Assembly (NCBI RefSeq): GCF_038433135.1
Contig: NZ_JBCDMV010000014.1
Coordinates: forward strand, 87,305-151,304
Length of the DNA: 64,000 nt
DNA from: Luteococcus sp038433135
GTDB lineage: Bacteria > Actinomycetota > Actinomycetes > Propionibacteriales > Propionibacteriaceae
Direction: 5' to 3'
Position numbers and translations under genes: made by a program. The number at the start of each line of letters is the position of its first letter. The stretch's first letter is position 1. This document shows, piece by piece, positions 39,498 through 47,199 of the stretch. The notes beneath the pieces are model-generated. The model was not told the DNA's origin. It saw nothing but the letters and a program-made list of their open reading frames with translations, and did no database searches.

Positions 39498-40529
39498 ATG
39501 ACCTCAGCCGAGCAGCGCACCGCCGAGCTGGCCATCGACGAGCTGGCCATCGAGCGCGACGGTGACATCGCGCGGCTGGTGCTGAACCGGCCTCGCGCCA
39601 TCAATGCGCTCAGCCCGCAGATGATGGGCAGCATCTCCGAGGTGCTGCACGCCTGGCAGGACGATGATTCGGTGGCCCGGATCGAGATCCGGGGCGCTGG
39701 CGAGAGGGGCTTCTGCGCCGGCGCCGACGTCCGCGCGATTCGCCAGCTGGTACTGGACGATCCAGAGGCCGCGGTGGACTTCTTCCGCGTCGAGTACGGT
39801 GTGAACGCGCTGATCGCGGGCTCCAGCAAGCCGATCACCGCCCACCTGCACGGCATCTCGATGGGCGGCGGCCTGGGGCTGACGCTGCACGCCTCTTCCG
39901 TGCAGGCCGCGCCCAACCTGCAACTGGCGATGCCGGAGGTGGGGATCGGGCTGTTCCCCGACGTCGGGATCTGCTGGCAGCTGGCCGCGGCCCCCGGCGA
40001 GCTGGGTGTCTACCTGGCCATGACCGGCGCCACCATCGACGCCGCCAGCGCCCTGCACGCCGGCCTGGTCCACCAGGTGCTCCCCGAGTCCGCGGAGGTC
40101 ACGGTACCCGAACCCGGCGGGGCCCGCGGATCCGTCGAAGGGACCGAACTGGCCGAGCGCTCCCAGCTCGCCCAGGACCAGCCGTGGATCGACGAGTGCT
40201 TCACCGGCAATGATCCGACGACGATTCTGCAGCGACTGGAGCTGCACCCCGCCCCCCGAGCGCGGGAATGCGTCGACGTGATCCGCAGCAAGTCGCCGTG
40301 GAGCGTCTGCGTCGCGCTGGAGGCGGTGCGCCGCGCGGGTGCCATGGAATCCGTGCGCGAGGTGCTGGCCCAGGATCTGGTCCTGGCCCGAAACTACGTC
40401 GCCGATTCCGACTTCGTCGAGGGTGTGCGCGCCCAGCTCGTCGACAAGGATCGCAACCCGCAGTGGCGCCACGCCCGGGTGGAGGACGTGCCGCGGGAGC
40501 TCGTCCTGGGCATGTTCCGCGACGCCTGA
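39498..40529 (+). CDS. Enoyl-CoA hydratase/isomerase family protein, 3-hydroxyisobutyryl-CoA hydrolase type
   Basis: 343 residues. The crotonase fold is clear: ARLVLNRPRAINAL, ERGFCAGADVRAI (oxyanion), then GISMGGGLGLTLHAS and PEVGIGLFPDVG with the Glu/Asp typical of HIBYL-CoA hydrolases; the C-terminal EGVRAQLVDKDRNPQW is the ECH_2 signature. AGGAGG (39487-39492) fixes the ATG at 39498. A paralogue at 50019 shares the same C-terminal motif and lies within the valine-type cluster, so the exact substrate of this copy is less certain. Confidence 0.85.
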   Translation: MTSAEQRTAELAIDELAIERDGDIARLVLNRPRAINALSPQMMGSISEVLHAWQDDDSVARIEIRGAGERGFCAGADVRAIRQLVLDDPEAAVDFFRVEYGVNALIAGSSKPITAHLHGISMGGGLGLTLHASSVQAAPNLQLAMPEVGIGLFPDVGICWQLAAAPGELGVYLAMTGATIDAASALHAGLVHQVLPESAEVTVPEPGGARGSVEGTELAERSQLAQDQPWIDECFTGNDPTTILQRLELHPAPRARECVDVIRSKSPWSVCVALEAVRRAGAMESVREVLAQDLVLARNYVADSDFVEGVRAQLVDKDRNPQWRHARVEDVPRELVLGMFRDA

Positions 40530-40602
40530 GCACCATTGAGGTGCTTGGCTGCACTTTGAGCTGGGTGGGAAGCGCCTCCCTGCGCAGCTGGCGCGCTCAA
40601 TA

Positions 40603-40630
40603 CGGACGCCAGGGGCGCCGCCGGCGTCCG
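40603..40630. terminator. Hairpin between convergent genes
   Basis: CGGACGCC pairs with GGCGTCCG (8 bp, 12-base loop), immediately after the end of the exonuclease gene read from the other strand and 74 bases after the hydrolase stop. Confidence 0.5.
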
Positions 40631-40633
40631 GTC

Positions 40634-41557
40634 TCAGAAGTCGTAGTCGACGACAACCGGGGCGTGGTCGCTCATCCGGGCCTCGTAGCTCTCCGCGCGG
40701 TCGGTGCCGCCGGTGATCGCCAGCTTGGCGAGCTTCGGTGTCGCGAAGTGGTAGTCGATCCGCCAGCCGGCGTCCTTGACGAAGGCCTGGCCCATCCAGC
40801 TCCACCACGAATAGGGGCCGTCCTGGTCGGGGTGTAGGGCACGCACCACGTCCACCAGGGTGCGCGGGGAGAGGATCTCGTCCAGCCAGGCGCGCTCCTC
40901 GGGCAGGAACCCCTCGCTTTTCAGATTGCCCTTCCAGTTCTTGATGTCGTGTTCGTCGTGGGCGATGTTGAAGTCGCCCATCACCAGGAATTCCCGGCCC
41001 TGTGCCGCGGCACTGCGCCGGGCCCTGGTCAGGTGCCGGGCGAAGCCCTTGAGAAAGCGCATCTTGCGCTCGTACTTGGCGCCGCCGTCCGGCTTCTCCC
41101 GGCCATTCTTGCCGTCGGCCTGCAGATGGGCGGGCAGCCCGCCCTTGGGCAGGTAGAGGCAGCCGACGGTCAGCGGCTTGTCCGCCAGATCCACCTCCAG
41201 GTAGCGGCCTTCGGTGGCAAAGGCCTTCAGCTCCCTGGCCAGGGCGTCGCGTTCGGCCGGTTCGCGCAGCTCAACGTGGGCATCTCCCGGTGCCCGGACC
41301 AGCGCGCCCGCGCCCCAGCTGCGGATGTCCAGCGGCTGCTCCCGGGTGAGGATGGCGACGCCATTGCGGCCGGCCAGCTGTCCGGCGTCGTAGGCCAGGT
41401 GGTAGTCACCGAAGACCCCGTCGGGCAGTTGCGCGACGGGGCAGCGGACCTCCTGCAGCGCCACCACGTCACAGCCCCGGCTGGCCAGCCAGTCGGTGAA
41501 TCCCCGCTTCTGTGTGGCCCGGATTCCGTTCACATTGAAGGTGGCGACGCGCAGCAT
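40634..41557 (-). CDS. xthA: Exodeoxyribonuclease III
   Basis: 307 residues; AP endonuclease/3'-5' exonuclease for base-excision repair. LRVATFNVNGIRA at the N-terminus, VVALQEVRCP (metal-binding Glu), LVMGDFNIAH and the C-terminal RIDYHFAT...SDHAPVVVDY motif are all present. The ATG at 41557 is fixed by homology; the frame stays open to 41644. TAGGCT ends 7 bases upstream on the minus strand, so the mRNA is probably leaderless. Confidence 0.93.
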   Translation of the reverse strand: MLRVATFNVNGIRATQKRGFTDWLASRGCDVVALQEVRCPVAQLPDGVFGDYHLAYDAGQLAGRNGVAILTREQPLDIRSWGAGALVRAPGDAHVELREPAERDALARELKAFATEGRYLEVDLADKPLTVGCLYLPKGGLPAHLQADGKNGREKPDGGAKYERKMRFLKGFARHLTRARRSAAAQGREFLVMGDFNIAHDEHDIKNWKGNLKSEGFLPEERAWLDEILSPRTLVDVVRALHPDQDGPYSWWSWMGQAFVKDAGWRIDYHFATPKLAKLAITGGTDRAESYEARMSDHAPVVVDYDF

Positions 41558-41564
41558 GCCGGCC

Positions 41565-41570
41565 AGCCTA
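41565..41570 (-). promoter_or_regulatory. -10 element (TAGGCT) of a leaderless promoter for xthA
   Basis: TAGGCT, seven bases, then ATG; no ribosome site in between. Confidence 0.5.
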
Positions 41571-41693
41571 GCCACCATCGGCCCAGAAGATGACCCGACT
41601 GAGCACCTCGGGCGTGCACCCTGCACCCGCTGGAGCGGGTACACAGTCGCCCGCTGGGGTGCAGAGTGGGCCCCGGGTACGCCGGGCTGGTGC

Positions 41694-41985
41694 TCAGGCC
41701 TTGGTGAACCGGATGCGGTAGGCCTCGGGGGTCGGGTCGATCACCTCGGTGGCGTACATGCCGGGGAAGAGCTGCTCGATCTGGTTGAGCAGGGGAGTGG
41801 GCACGTGCGGCGCCACCAGATCCATCGCGCCGCCCGACGGCAGCTGGCTCAGGGCACCTGATGATGGCGCCGTGCCGCACGGCGTGCGGGATCTGGCCGG
41901 CCAGCAGGGTGGGCACCTCGGGCTCGTGGTCATGGCCGCAACCGCAGCCGCCGGACTTCTCGACAAGAGGGAGTTCGTTCGTCAT
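41694..41985 (-). pseudogene. DUF2249-domain gene interrupted by a single-base frameshift
   Basis: Two frames together give one DUF2249-type protein. From the ATG at 41985: MTNELPLVEKSGGCGCGHDH then QIPHAVRHGAII, in one frame. The continuation GALSQLPSGGAMDLVAPHVP through to AYRIRFTKA is in the next frame. The joint lies at about 41857-41868, within a CATCATCAGG stretch where one extra base shifts the frame. Family members read RHA-I-GAL without interruption. It may be a recent mutation or a sequencing error. The Cys/His-rich N-terminus could bind metal. Function of the family is not established. Confidence 0.75.
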
Positions 41986-41998
41986 GCAGCAAATATAT

Positions 41999-42012
41999 AC
42001 GGACCATTCCGT
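41999..42012. promoter_or_regulatory. Candidate operator upstream of the DUF2249 gene
   Basis: ACGGA-CCAT-TCCGT is a perfect 5-bp inverted repeat 14 bases upstream of the ATG, next to an AT-rich stretch (AAATATATAC). Its protein is unknown. Confidence 0.35.
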
Positions 42013-42127
42013 GCATAAGGCGGCGGGGTCCGTCGGCGGGGCGGAAGCGCGGGCGGCTCTGGGCCTGCGGACTCCCCGGGGATCAGATGGGTCCCGAGGG
42101 GTCTGCGGCAAGGGTGTTGGCCCAGGG

Positions 42128-42622
42128 TCAGCGGTAGTTCACGAACTGGACCGCGAAGTCGTAGTCCTGCTCCTTGATCAGGGCCTGGACGGCCTGCAGG
42201 TCGTCCCGCTTCTTGGAGCTGACCCGCAGCTCGTCACCCTGGATCTGCGCCTTGACGCCCTTGGGGCCCTCGTCGCGGATCAGCTTGGAGATCTTCTTGG
42301 CATTTTCCTGGGTGATGCCCTGCTTGGTGGAGCAGGTGATCTTCCACATCTTGCCGCTCAGTCGGGGCTCACCCTTCTCCAGCGCCTTCAGGCTGACGCC
42401 GCGCTTGACCAGCTTGGATTCGAAGACGTCCAGGACGGCCTTGGCTCGCTCCTCGCCGTTGCTCTCGATCTCGATCACCTCGTCGCCGGACCACTTGATG
42501 GACGAGTCGGTGTTCTTGAAGTCGAAGCGCTGGCCCACCTCGCGGGCGGCCTGGCCCAGGGCGTTGTCCACCTCCTGGCGATCCACCTTGCTGACGATGT
42601 CGAAAGAGCTGTCGGCTGCCAT
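42128..42622 (-). CDS. YajQ-family nucleotide-binding protein
   Basis: 164 residues, the normal length. MAADSSFDIVSKVDRQEVDN at the start, then QRFDFKNTDSSIKWSGDEV and, near the C-terminus, KGVKAQIQGDELRVSSKKRD and DFAVQFVNYR are diagnostic. Members bind c-di-GMP or other nucleotides in some bacteria; no role is established in actinobacteria. GGAGACAGC precedes the ATG at 42622. Confidence 0.93.
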   Translation of the reverse strand: MAADSSFDIVSKVDRQEVDNALGQAAREVGQRFDFKNTDSSIKWSGDEVIEIESNGEERAKAVLDVFESKLVKRGVSLKALEKGEPRLSGKMWKITCSTKQGITQENAKKISKLIRDEGPKGVKAQIQGDELRVSSKKRDDLQAVQALIKEQDYDFAVQFVNYR

Positions 42623-42680
42623 GCTGTCTCCTCTGGTTGGCGGCGGTTCGGCGTCCATTCTGCCAGTGGCTCGATGCCGA

Positions 42681-42711
42681 TTGGCACGATCCCGGGTTGT
42701 GCTGCTAGTGT
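42681..42711 (+). promoter_or_regulatory. Candidate promoter of tRNA-Tyr
   Basis: TTGGCA (42681-42686) and TAGTGT (42706-42711), spacer 19 bases, which is longer than ideal; about 25 bases before the tRNA. Confidence 0.35.
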
Positions 42712-42736
42712 TTCTCCTCGCCGGGTTGACCGGCAT

Positions 42737-42819
<83 letters not shown>

Positions 42820-42821
42820 CT

Positions 42822-42853
42822 CGAAAGCCCCGGATCTCGATCCGGGGCTTTCG
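42822..42853 (+). terminator. Terminator of tRNA-Tyr
   Basis: CGAAAGCCCCGGA pairs with TCCGGGGCTTTCG (13 bp, 6-base loop) two bases after the tRNA. Confidence 0.8.
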
Positions 42854-42907
42854 TGCATCTGGAAGAATGTTCAACAATTGCCCGGAGATGCGTGAGGAGG
42901 ATCGACC

Positions 42908-43330
42908 GTGAACGAGCCGTTCTCTGCGTCCGACGCGTTGCGCCAGGCCGGTCTGCGGGTCACCGCCATCCGCACCGCAGTGCTCGACGCCGTCGCCGCG
43001 GCCCCGCATGCCGAGGCGGAAGTGATCCGACGCGGGGTGGTCGAGCGCCTGGGGTCGGTCTCCGTGCAGTCCATCTACGACACGCTCAATGTGCTGCGCG
43101 AGTCGGGTGTGCTGCGACGGGTGGAGCTGGCCGGGCATCCGGCGCTGTACGAGATCCACGCGCATGACAACCATCACCACATGGCCTGTCGCGCCTGCGG
43201 TGTGGTGCTCGACGTGCCCTGCGCAGTCGGTGAGATGCCCTGTCTGACCCCGTCGGAGACACACGGCTTCGTGCTGGACGAGGCCGAGGTCATCTACTGG
43301 GGGCTGTGCCCCGCCTGTCGGGCCGTTTGA
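42908..43330 (+). CDS. Fur-family transcriptional regulator (FurA/PerR-like)
   Basis: 140 residues. Winged helix (DALRQAGLRVTAIRTAVLDA), metal-site histidines HAHDNHHHMACRACG and a second CPAC pair near the C-terminus for structural zinc. GTG/ATG choice: ATG at 42908 with GAGGAGGATC just upstream. It lies before the peroxidase genes ahpC and ahpF on the same strand, which fits a peroxide or iron-responsive regulator, but a DNA target is not proven. Confidence 0.88.
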   Translation: MNEPFSASDALRQAGLRVTAIRTAVLDAVAAAPHAEAEVIRRGVVERLGSVSVQSIYDTLNVLRESGVLRRVELAGHPALYEIHAHDNHHHMACRACGVVLDVPCAVGEMPCLTPSETHGFVLDEAEVIYWGLCPACRAV

Positions 43331-43606
43331 CTCTCCTCCTTCGTGCTGGGGCCGCCCAAAATGGCAGTCATCCGGACACAGAATCCGACCTGACACGTTC
43401 AAACCGTCAAAAGATTGCCACTTTGTGCAGCAGGTCTGCGCCGAAGGCGGGGGATTGGGCGTGGCCCTCAGTGTGGGCGTTGTCCGGCAACGAGTCCGCC
43501 TGTCACCAAGAGTTCGCCCACTGCGGTTGGCACTCCTCTGGTGGGCGTCACGTTCCCTTACTACATTGGGTCGTGGGCCGAGGAGTCTTCATCTCGAGAC
43601 GAGTCC
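43331..43606. other. Intergenic stretch without recognised gene
   Basis: Between the Fur-type regulator and ahpC (total gap 363 bases). I see no coding signature here beyond short open frames without family resemblance; the ahpC promoter follows at 43607. Confidence 0.6.
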
Positions 43607-43635
43607 TTGCAATGCCGGCGAGGAAACCCTAGGCT
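43607..43635 (+). promoter_or_regulatory. Candidate ahpC promoter
   Basis: TTGCAA (43607-43612) and TAGGCT (43630-43635) with a 17-base spacer; the predicted start is near 43642. Confidence 0.55.
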
Positions 43636-43648
43636 ATTTCTTGAACGA

Positions 43649-43663
43649 TTCCAGTTTCTGGAA
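43649..43663. promoter_or_regulatory. Candidate operator in the ahpC leader
   Basis: TTCCAG-TTT-CTGGAA, a perfect 6-bp inverted repeat just downstream of the predicted start of transcription, where a bound repressor would block ahpC. The nearby Fur-family protein is one candidate. Confidence 0.4.
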
Positions 43664-43693
43664 AACCTCCAGATTTGATCGAAAGGTTCCCCG

Positions 43694-44257
43694 ATGTCGC
43701 TGATGAACACCAAGATCCTCCCCTTCACCACCCAGGCCTACAAGGACGGCGAGTTCGTCGAGGTCTCCGACACTGACGTGCTCGGCAAGTGGGGCGTCTT
43801 CTTCTTCTACCCGGCCGACTTCACCTTCGTCTGCCCCACCGAGCTCGGTGACATGGCCGACCACTACGAAGAGCTGAAGGGCATGGACGTCGAGGTCTAC
43901 TCCGTCTCCACCGACTCCCACTTCGTGCACAAGGCCTGGACCGAGGCCTCCGCCGAGGTCGGCAAGATCAAGTACTACATGCTGGGTGACAGCAACGGCC
44001 AGATCACCAACAACTTCGACAACATGCGTCCCGGCGCCGGCCAGGCCGACCGCGCCACCTTCCTGGTGGACCCCGACGGCATCATCCAGTACATCGAAAC
44101 CACCGCCGAGGGCATCGGTCGCGAGGCCGGCCAGCTGATCCGCAAGATCAAGGCCGCCCAGTACGTGCGCAACCACCCGGGCGAGGTCTGCCCCGCCAAG
44201 TGGGAAGAGGGCGAGGAGACCCTGAAGCCCGGCATCGATCTCGTCGGCAAGATCTGA
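43694..44257 (+). CDS. ahpC: AhpC, alkyl hydroperoxide reductase peroxiredoxin subunit
   Basis: 187 residues, typical 2-Cys peroxiredoxin. Peroxidatic Cys47 in DFTFVCPTELGD and resolving Cys166 in HPGEVCPAKW; the YF-type tail is replaced by GIDLVGKI as in bacterial AhpC. Its reductase AhpF is encoded 407 bases downstream on the same strand, separated by repeat modules. GAAAGG lies upstream of the ATG. Confidence 0.97.
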   Translation: MSLMNTKILPFTTQAYKDGEFVEVSDTDVLGKWGVFFFYPADFTFVCPTELGDMADHYEELKGMDVEVYSVSTDSHFVHKAWTEASAEVGKIKYYMLGDSNGQITNNFDNMRPGAGQADRATFLVDPDGIIQYIETTAEGIGREAGQLIRKIKAAQYVRNHPGEVCPAKWEEGEETLKPGIDLVGKI

Positions 44258-44664
44258 TCATGGGGGGCTGCGCCCCCCGAGCCCCCTGGAAAGGCGAGGA
44301 AGTCGCTTTGCTCCGCTCTTTCTGTTCCGTCCGGTCGTGCGGCTCCTTCGTCGCCTGACCGGGCGGGGGGCTCCGCCCCCGTTGGCCCCCCGGAAGGCAT
44401 GGAAGCGCTGCGCCGCCGACTTGTCTGTTCCGGGCAAGCGAGCGGCTCCTTCGTCGCCTGCTTGCCCGGGGCAGGCTCTCCGCGCTCGCACCTCGCGCGT
44501 GGCCTGCCCGGGGCTCCGCTCTTGCTGTTCCGTCCGGCCGGGTGGCACCGTCGTCGCCCGGCCGGGCTCTACCCCGTCATCGCGTCCGGCGGCCCCGAGC
44601 GGCAGGTTTGCCCCGTGGGACCGCCCGTCACACCATCCACCACACAGCACCCCTAGTAGGAGCC
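44258..44664. repeat. Three tandem composite hairpin repeats (CTGTTCCG family) between ahpC and ahpF
   Basis: No gene is seen. Unit A: GGGGGGC-TGC-GCCCCCC (44262-44278, probable ahpC terminator), CTGTTCCG (44322-44329), stem CCGGTC/GACCGG (44331, 44357). Unit B: GGGGGC-TCC-GCCCCC (44366-44380), CTGTTCCG (44425-44432), stem CGGGCAAGC/GCTTGCCCG (44431, 44460). Unit C: GGGCAGGC/GCCTGCCC (44469, 44502), CTGTTCCG (44525-44532), stem CCGGCCGGG/CCCGGCCGG (44534, 44557). Units A and B share GGCTCCTTCGTCGCC in the loop. Confidence 0.78.
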
Positions 44665-46245
44665 ATGGCTGTTCTTGATTCCGCACTCACCGCGCAGCTC
44701 TCCCAGCTGCTGACCAAGGTCGTCGAGCCCGTCGAGCTGATCGCGAGCCTCGACGACCGTCCCAAGGCGCAGGAGATGCTCGGCCTGTTGAACGAGGTCG
44801 CGGCGCTCTCGGACAAGATCTCCGTGCGCACCGACGGCAGCGACGAACGCAAGCCGTCCTTCCGGATCGTGCGCACCGGCACCGAGACCGGCGTCAGCTT
44901 CGCCGGCATTCCGCTGGGCCACGAGTTCAGCTCGCTGGTGCTCGCCCTGGTGCAGGTGGGCGGCAACCCCGTCAAGGAGGATGCCGACCTGATGCAGCAG
45001 GTCAAGGATCTCGACGGCGACTACGAGTTCACCACCTACATGTCGCTCAGCTGCCAGAACTGCCCCACCGTGGTGCAGGCGCTCAATGCGATGGCCGTGC
45101 TCAACCCCCGGATCAAGCACACCGCCGTCGAGGGCTCGCTCTTCCAGGACGAGGTGAAGGCCAAGAACATCCTCTCCGTCCCGCAGGTCTACCTCAATGG
45201 CGAGCCCTTCGCCTCTGGCCGGATGGACATGGCCGACTTCGTCGCCAAGCTGGATTCGGGGGCCGGGGCCAAGGCCGCCTCCAAGCTCAACGAGCGCGAA
45301 CCCTACGAGGTGCTGGTGATCGGCCAGGGCCCCGCTGGTGCCGCCGCCGCCATCTACACCGCCCGCAAGGGCTTCCGCACCGGCCTGGTGGGGGAGCGCT
45401 TCGGCGGTCAGGTGCTGGACACCATGGACATCGAGAACTTCATCTCGGTCTCCAAGACCGAGGGTCCCAAGTTCGCTGCCGCGTTGGAGCAGCACGTCGG
45501 TGACTACGAGATCGACGTGATCAAGAACCAGTCCGCCACCGGCATCGAGACCACCACCACCGAGGGCGGCCTCCATGCCGTCAAGTTCGGTGACCAGGCC
45601 GGCCTCAAGGCGCGCAGCGTGATCATCGCGACCGGTGCCAAGTGGCGGCTGATGGGAGTTCCCGGTGAGGAGGAGTACCGCAACAAGGGCGTCACCTTCT
45701 GCCCGCACTGCGACGGTCCGCTGTTCAAGGGCAAGCGGATCGCCGTGATCGGCGGTGGCAACTCCGGCGTCGAGGCGGCCATCGACCTGGCCGGCATCGT
45801 GGACCACGTCACCGTCATCGAGTTCATGGACGAGATGCGCGCCGACGGCGTCCTGCGGGACAAGCTGCGCTCCATGCCCAATGTCGACGTGATCCTCGGC
45901 GCCCAGACCACCGAGGTCGTCGGCGACGGGGCGCAGGTGACCGGCCTGAAGTACAAGGTCCGCGCCACCGACGAGGTCAAGGAACTGGCGCTGTCCGGCA
46001 TCTTCGTCCAGATCGGTCTGCTGCCCACCACACAGTGGCTCAAGGAATCGGGCATCGAGCTCTCCGGGCGCGGCGAGATCGAGGTCAATGATCGCGGCGA
46101 GACCAATGTCCCCGGCATCTTCGCGGCGGGTGACTGCTCCACCATCCCGTACAAGCAGATCGTCGTCGCCCAGGGCTCCGGCGCCACGGCCGCGCTGAGT
46201 GCCTTCGACTACCTGATCCGCACCAAGCAGGCCGTCGAGGCCTGA
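44665..46245 (+). CDS. ahpF: AhpF, alkyl hydroperoxide reductase flavoprotein subunit
   Basis: 526 residues. N-terminal tandem thioredoxin-like domain with Cys130-x-x-Cys133 (LSCQNCPTV), FAD motif VIGQGPAGAAAA near 217, catalytic Cys346-x-x-Cys349 (TFCPHCDGP), NADH motif AVIGGGNSGVEAAI, and C-terminal FAD motif GIFAAGDCST. TAGGAG precedes the ATG at 44665; upstream open frame lies in repeat DNA. Reduces AhpC. Confidence 0.97.
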   Translation: MAVLDSALTAQLSQLLTKVVEPVELIASLDDRPKAQEMLGLLNEVAALSDKISVRTDGSDERKPSFRIVRTGTETGVSFAGIPLGHEFSSLVLALVQVGGNPVKEDADLMQQVKDLDGDYEFTTYMSLSCQNCPTVVQALNAMAVLNPRIKHTAVEGSLFQDEVKAKNILSVPQVYLNGEPFASGRMDMADFVAKLDSGAGAKAASKLNEREPYEVLVIGQGPAGAAAAIYTARKGFRTGLVGERFGGQVLDTMDIENFISVSKTEGPKFAAALEQHVGDYEIDVIKNQSATGIETTTTEGGLHAVKFGDQAGLKARSVIIATGAKWRLMGVPGEEEYRNKGVTFCPHCDGPLFKGKRIAVIGGGNSGVEAAIDLAGIVDHVTVIEFMDEMRADGVLRDKLRSMPNVDVILGAQTTEVVGDGAQVTGLKYKVRATDEVKELALSGIFVQIGLLPTTQWLKESGIELSGRGEIEVNDRGETNVPGIFAAGDCSTIPYKQIVVAQGSGATAALSAFDYLIRTKQAVEA

Positions 46246-46258
46246 TCCTCACCACACG

Positions 46259-46299
46259 ACGCGGCCCCGAACCCCTCCCGCCGGAGTTCGGGGCCGCGT
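46259..46299. terminator. Bidirectional terminator between ahpF and deoD
   Basis: ACGCGGCCCCGAAC pairs with GTTCGGGGCCGCGT: perfect 14-bp stem, 13-base loop, between convergent genes. The following CCTGTCGAGGG (46301-46311) looks like a remnant of the dispersed inverted-repeat element. Confidence 0.85.
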
Positions 46300-46322
46300 G
46301 CCTGTCGAGGGTGCTTGAGAGC

Positions 46323-47045
46323 TCAGGCCAGCAGGCCCGCCGCGGCGATCCGCAAGGCATTGCCGAAGGAGGTCTCGCGCTCCTCGGCGGACATGTCGCC
46401 GGAACCATCCTTCAGGTGGTCGCTGACGGTGAGCACGGTCAGCGCCTCGGCGCCCTCCAGTGCGGCACAGGCATACAAGCCCGCCGCCTCCATCTCGACG
46501 CCCAGCGTGCCCACCCGGTCAAGCCCCTCGATCACGTCGGCGCGGCCCAGGTAGAAGAAGTCCGACGAGTAGACCGGCCCTACGTGCACCGAGGCCCCAC
46601 CGTCGAGCTCCATCGAGCGGGCCTGGTCCACCGCGCCGCGCAGCATGTCGAAACTGGCAGCCAGGCTCATCGTCACGCCGGGGGTGTAGAGCGTCGAGAC
46701 ATTGGAATTGGTGTGCGCGACATTGCCGATGACCACATCGCGCACCTTCACCGTCGACGAGATGCCGCCACAGGTGCCCACCCGGCAGATCCGGCGCACG
46801 CCGTAGAAGCGGAAGAGCTCGGTGGCGTAGATGCTCAGCGACGCGACGCCCATCCCGGAGGCCATCACGCTCATCGGGGTGCCCTCGAAGGTGCCGGTGA
46901 AGCAGCCGATCCCGCGCACGTCGCTGACCAGCCTTGCGTCGGTGAGGAAGGTCTCGGCGATCCGGGCGGCACGCTTGGGGTCGCCGGGCATCAGCACCAG
47001 GGGTGCGATCTCGCCCGGCTCTGCGGCGATGTGCGGAGTGGCCAT
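46323..47045 (-). CDS. deoD: Purine-nucleoside phosphorylase, DeoD type
   Basis: 240 residues; phosphorolysis of purine (deoxy)nucleosides. MATPHIAAEPGEIAPLVLMP closely resembles E. coli DeoD, which fixes the start at 47045 over 47057. GDPKRA (phosphate site), MEMEAAGLYA-type motif as GVEMEAAGLYACAAL, and VSDHL with the catalytic Asp are present. A TAGGCT -10 lies at 47083-47088. Confidence 0.94.
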   Translation of the reverse strand: MATPHIAAEPGEIAPLVLMPGDPKRAARIAETFLTDARLVSDVRGIGCFTGTFEGTPMSVMASGMGVASLSIYATELFRFYGVRRICRVGTCGGISSTVKVRDVVIGNVAHTNSNVSTLYTPGVTMSLAASFDMLRGAVDQARSMELDGGASVHVGPVYSSDFFYLGRADVIEGLDRVGTLGVEMEAAGLYACAALEGAEALTVLTVSDHLKDGSGDMSAEERETSFGNALRIAAAGLLA

Positions 47046-47136
47046 CAGGGGTCCCATCGGTAGTACGAATGACGTCGCGTTCAGCCTAGCCGTCCCACCT
47101 CCGACGCGGGGGTCTAGCCCCGGAAGCCCCCAGACG

Positions 47137-47160
47137 GTACGATCCGTAAGTAAATCGTAC
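47137..47160. promoter_or_regulatory. Candidate TetR operator upstream of the thiolase gene
   Basis: GTACGAT-N10-ATCGTAC, a perfect 7-bp inverted repeat 40 bases before the thiolase start. The same layout recurs at 57195-57218 beside the TetR gene. Confidence 0.6.
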
Positions 47161-47199
47161 TGTCGCGGTTAGCGCGCAGACCAAGCCCCAGGAGTTGTC

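Noticed and set aside
42908..43330. Assignment of the Fur-family gene as Zur
   Set aside because: The peroxidase-gene context and motifs fit FurA/PerR-like better; the sequence alone cannot decide the metal, so no symbol is given.
44258..44580. CRISPR array
   Set aside because: Repeats here are palindromic units of unequal length with unrelated stems, not identical direct repeats with uniform spacers; no cas genes are present.
44337..44656. Short frames between ahpC and ahpF
   Set aside because: They translate the composite hairpin repeats and have no family resemblance.
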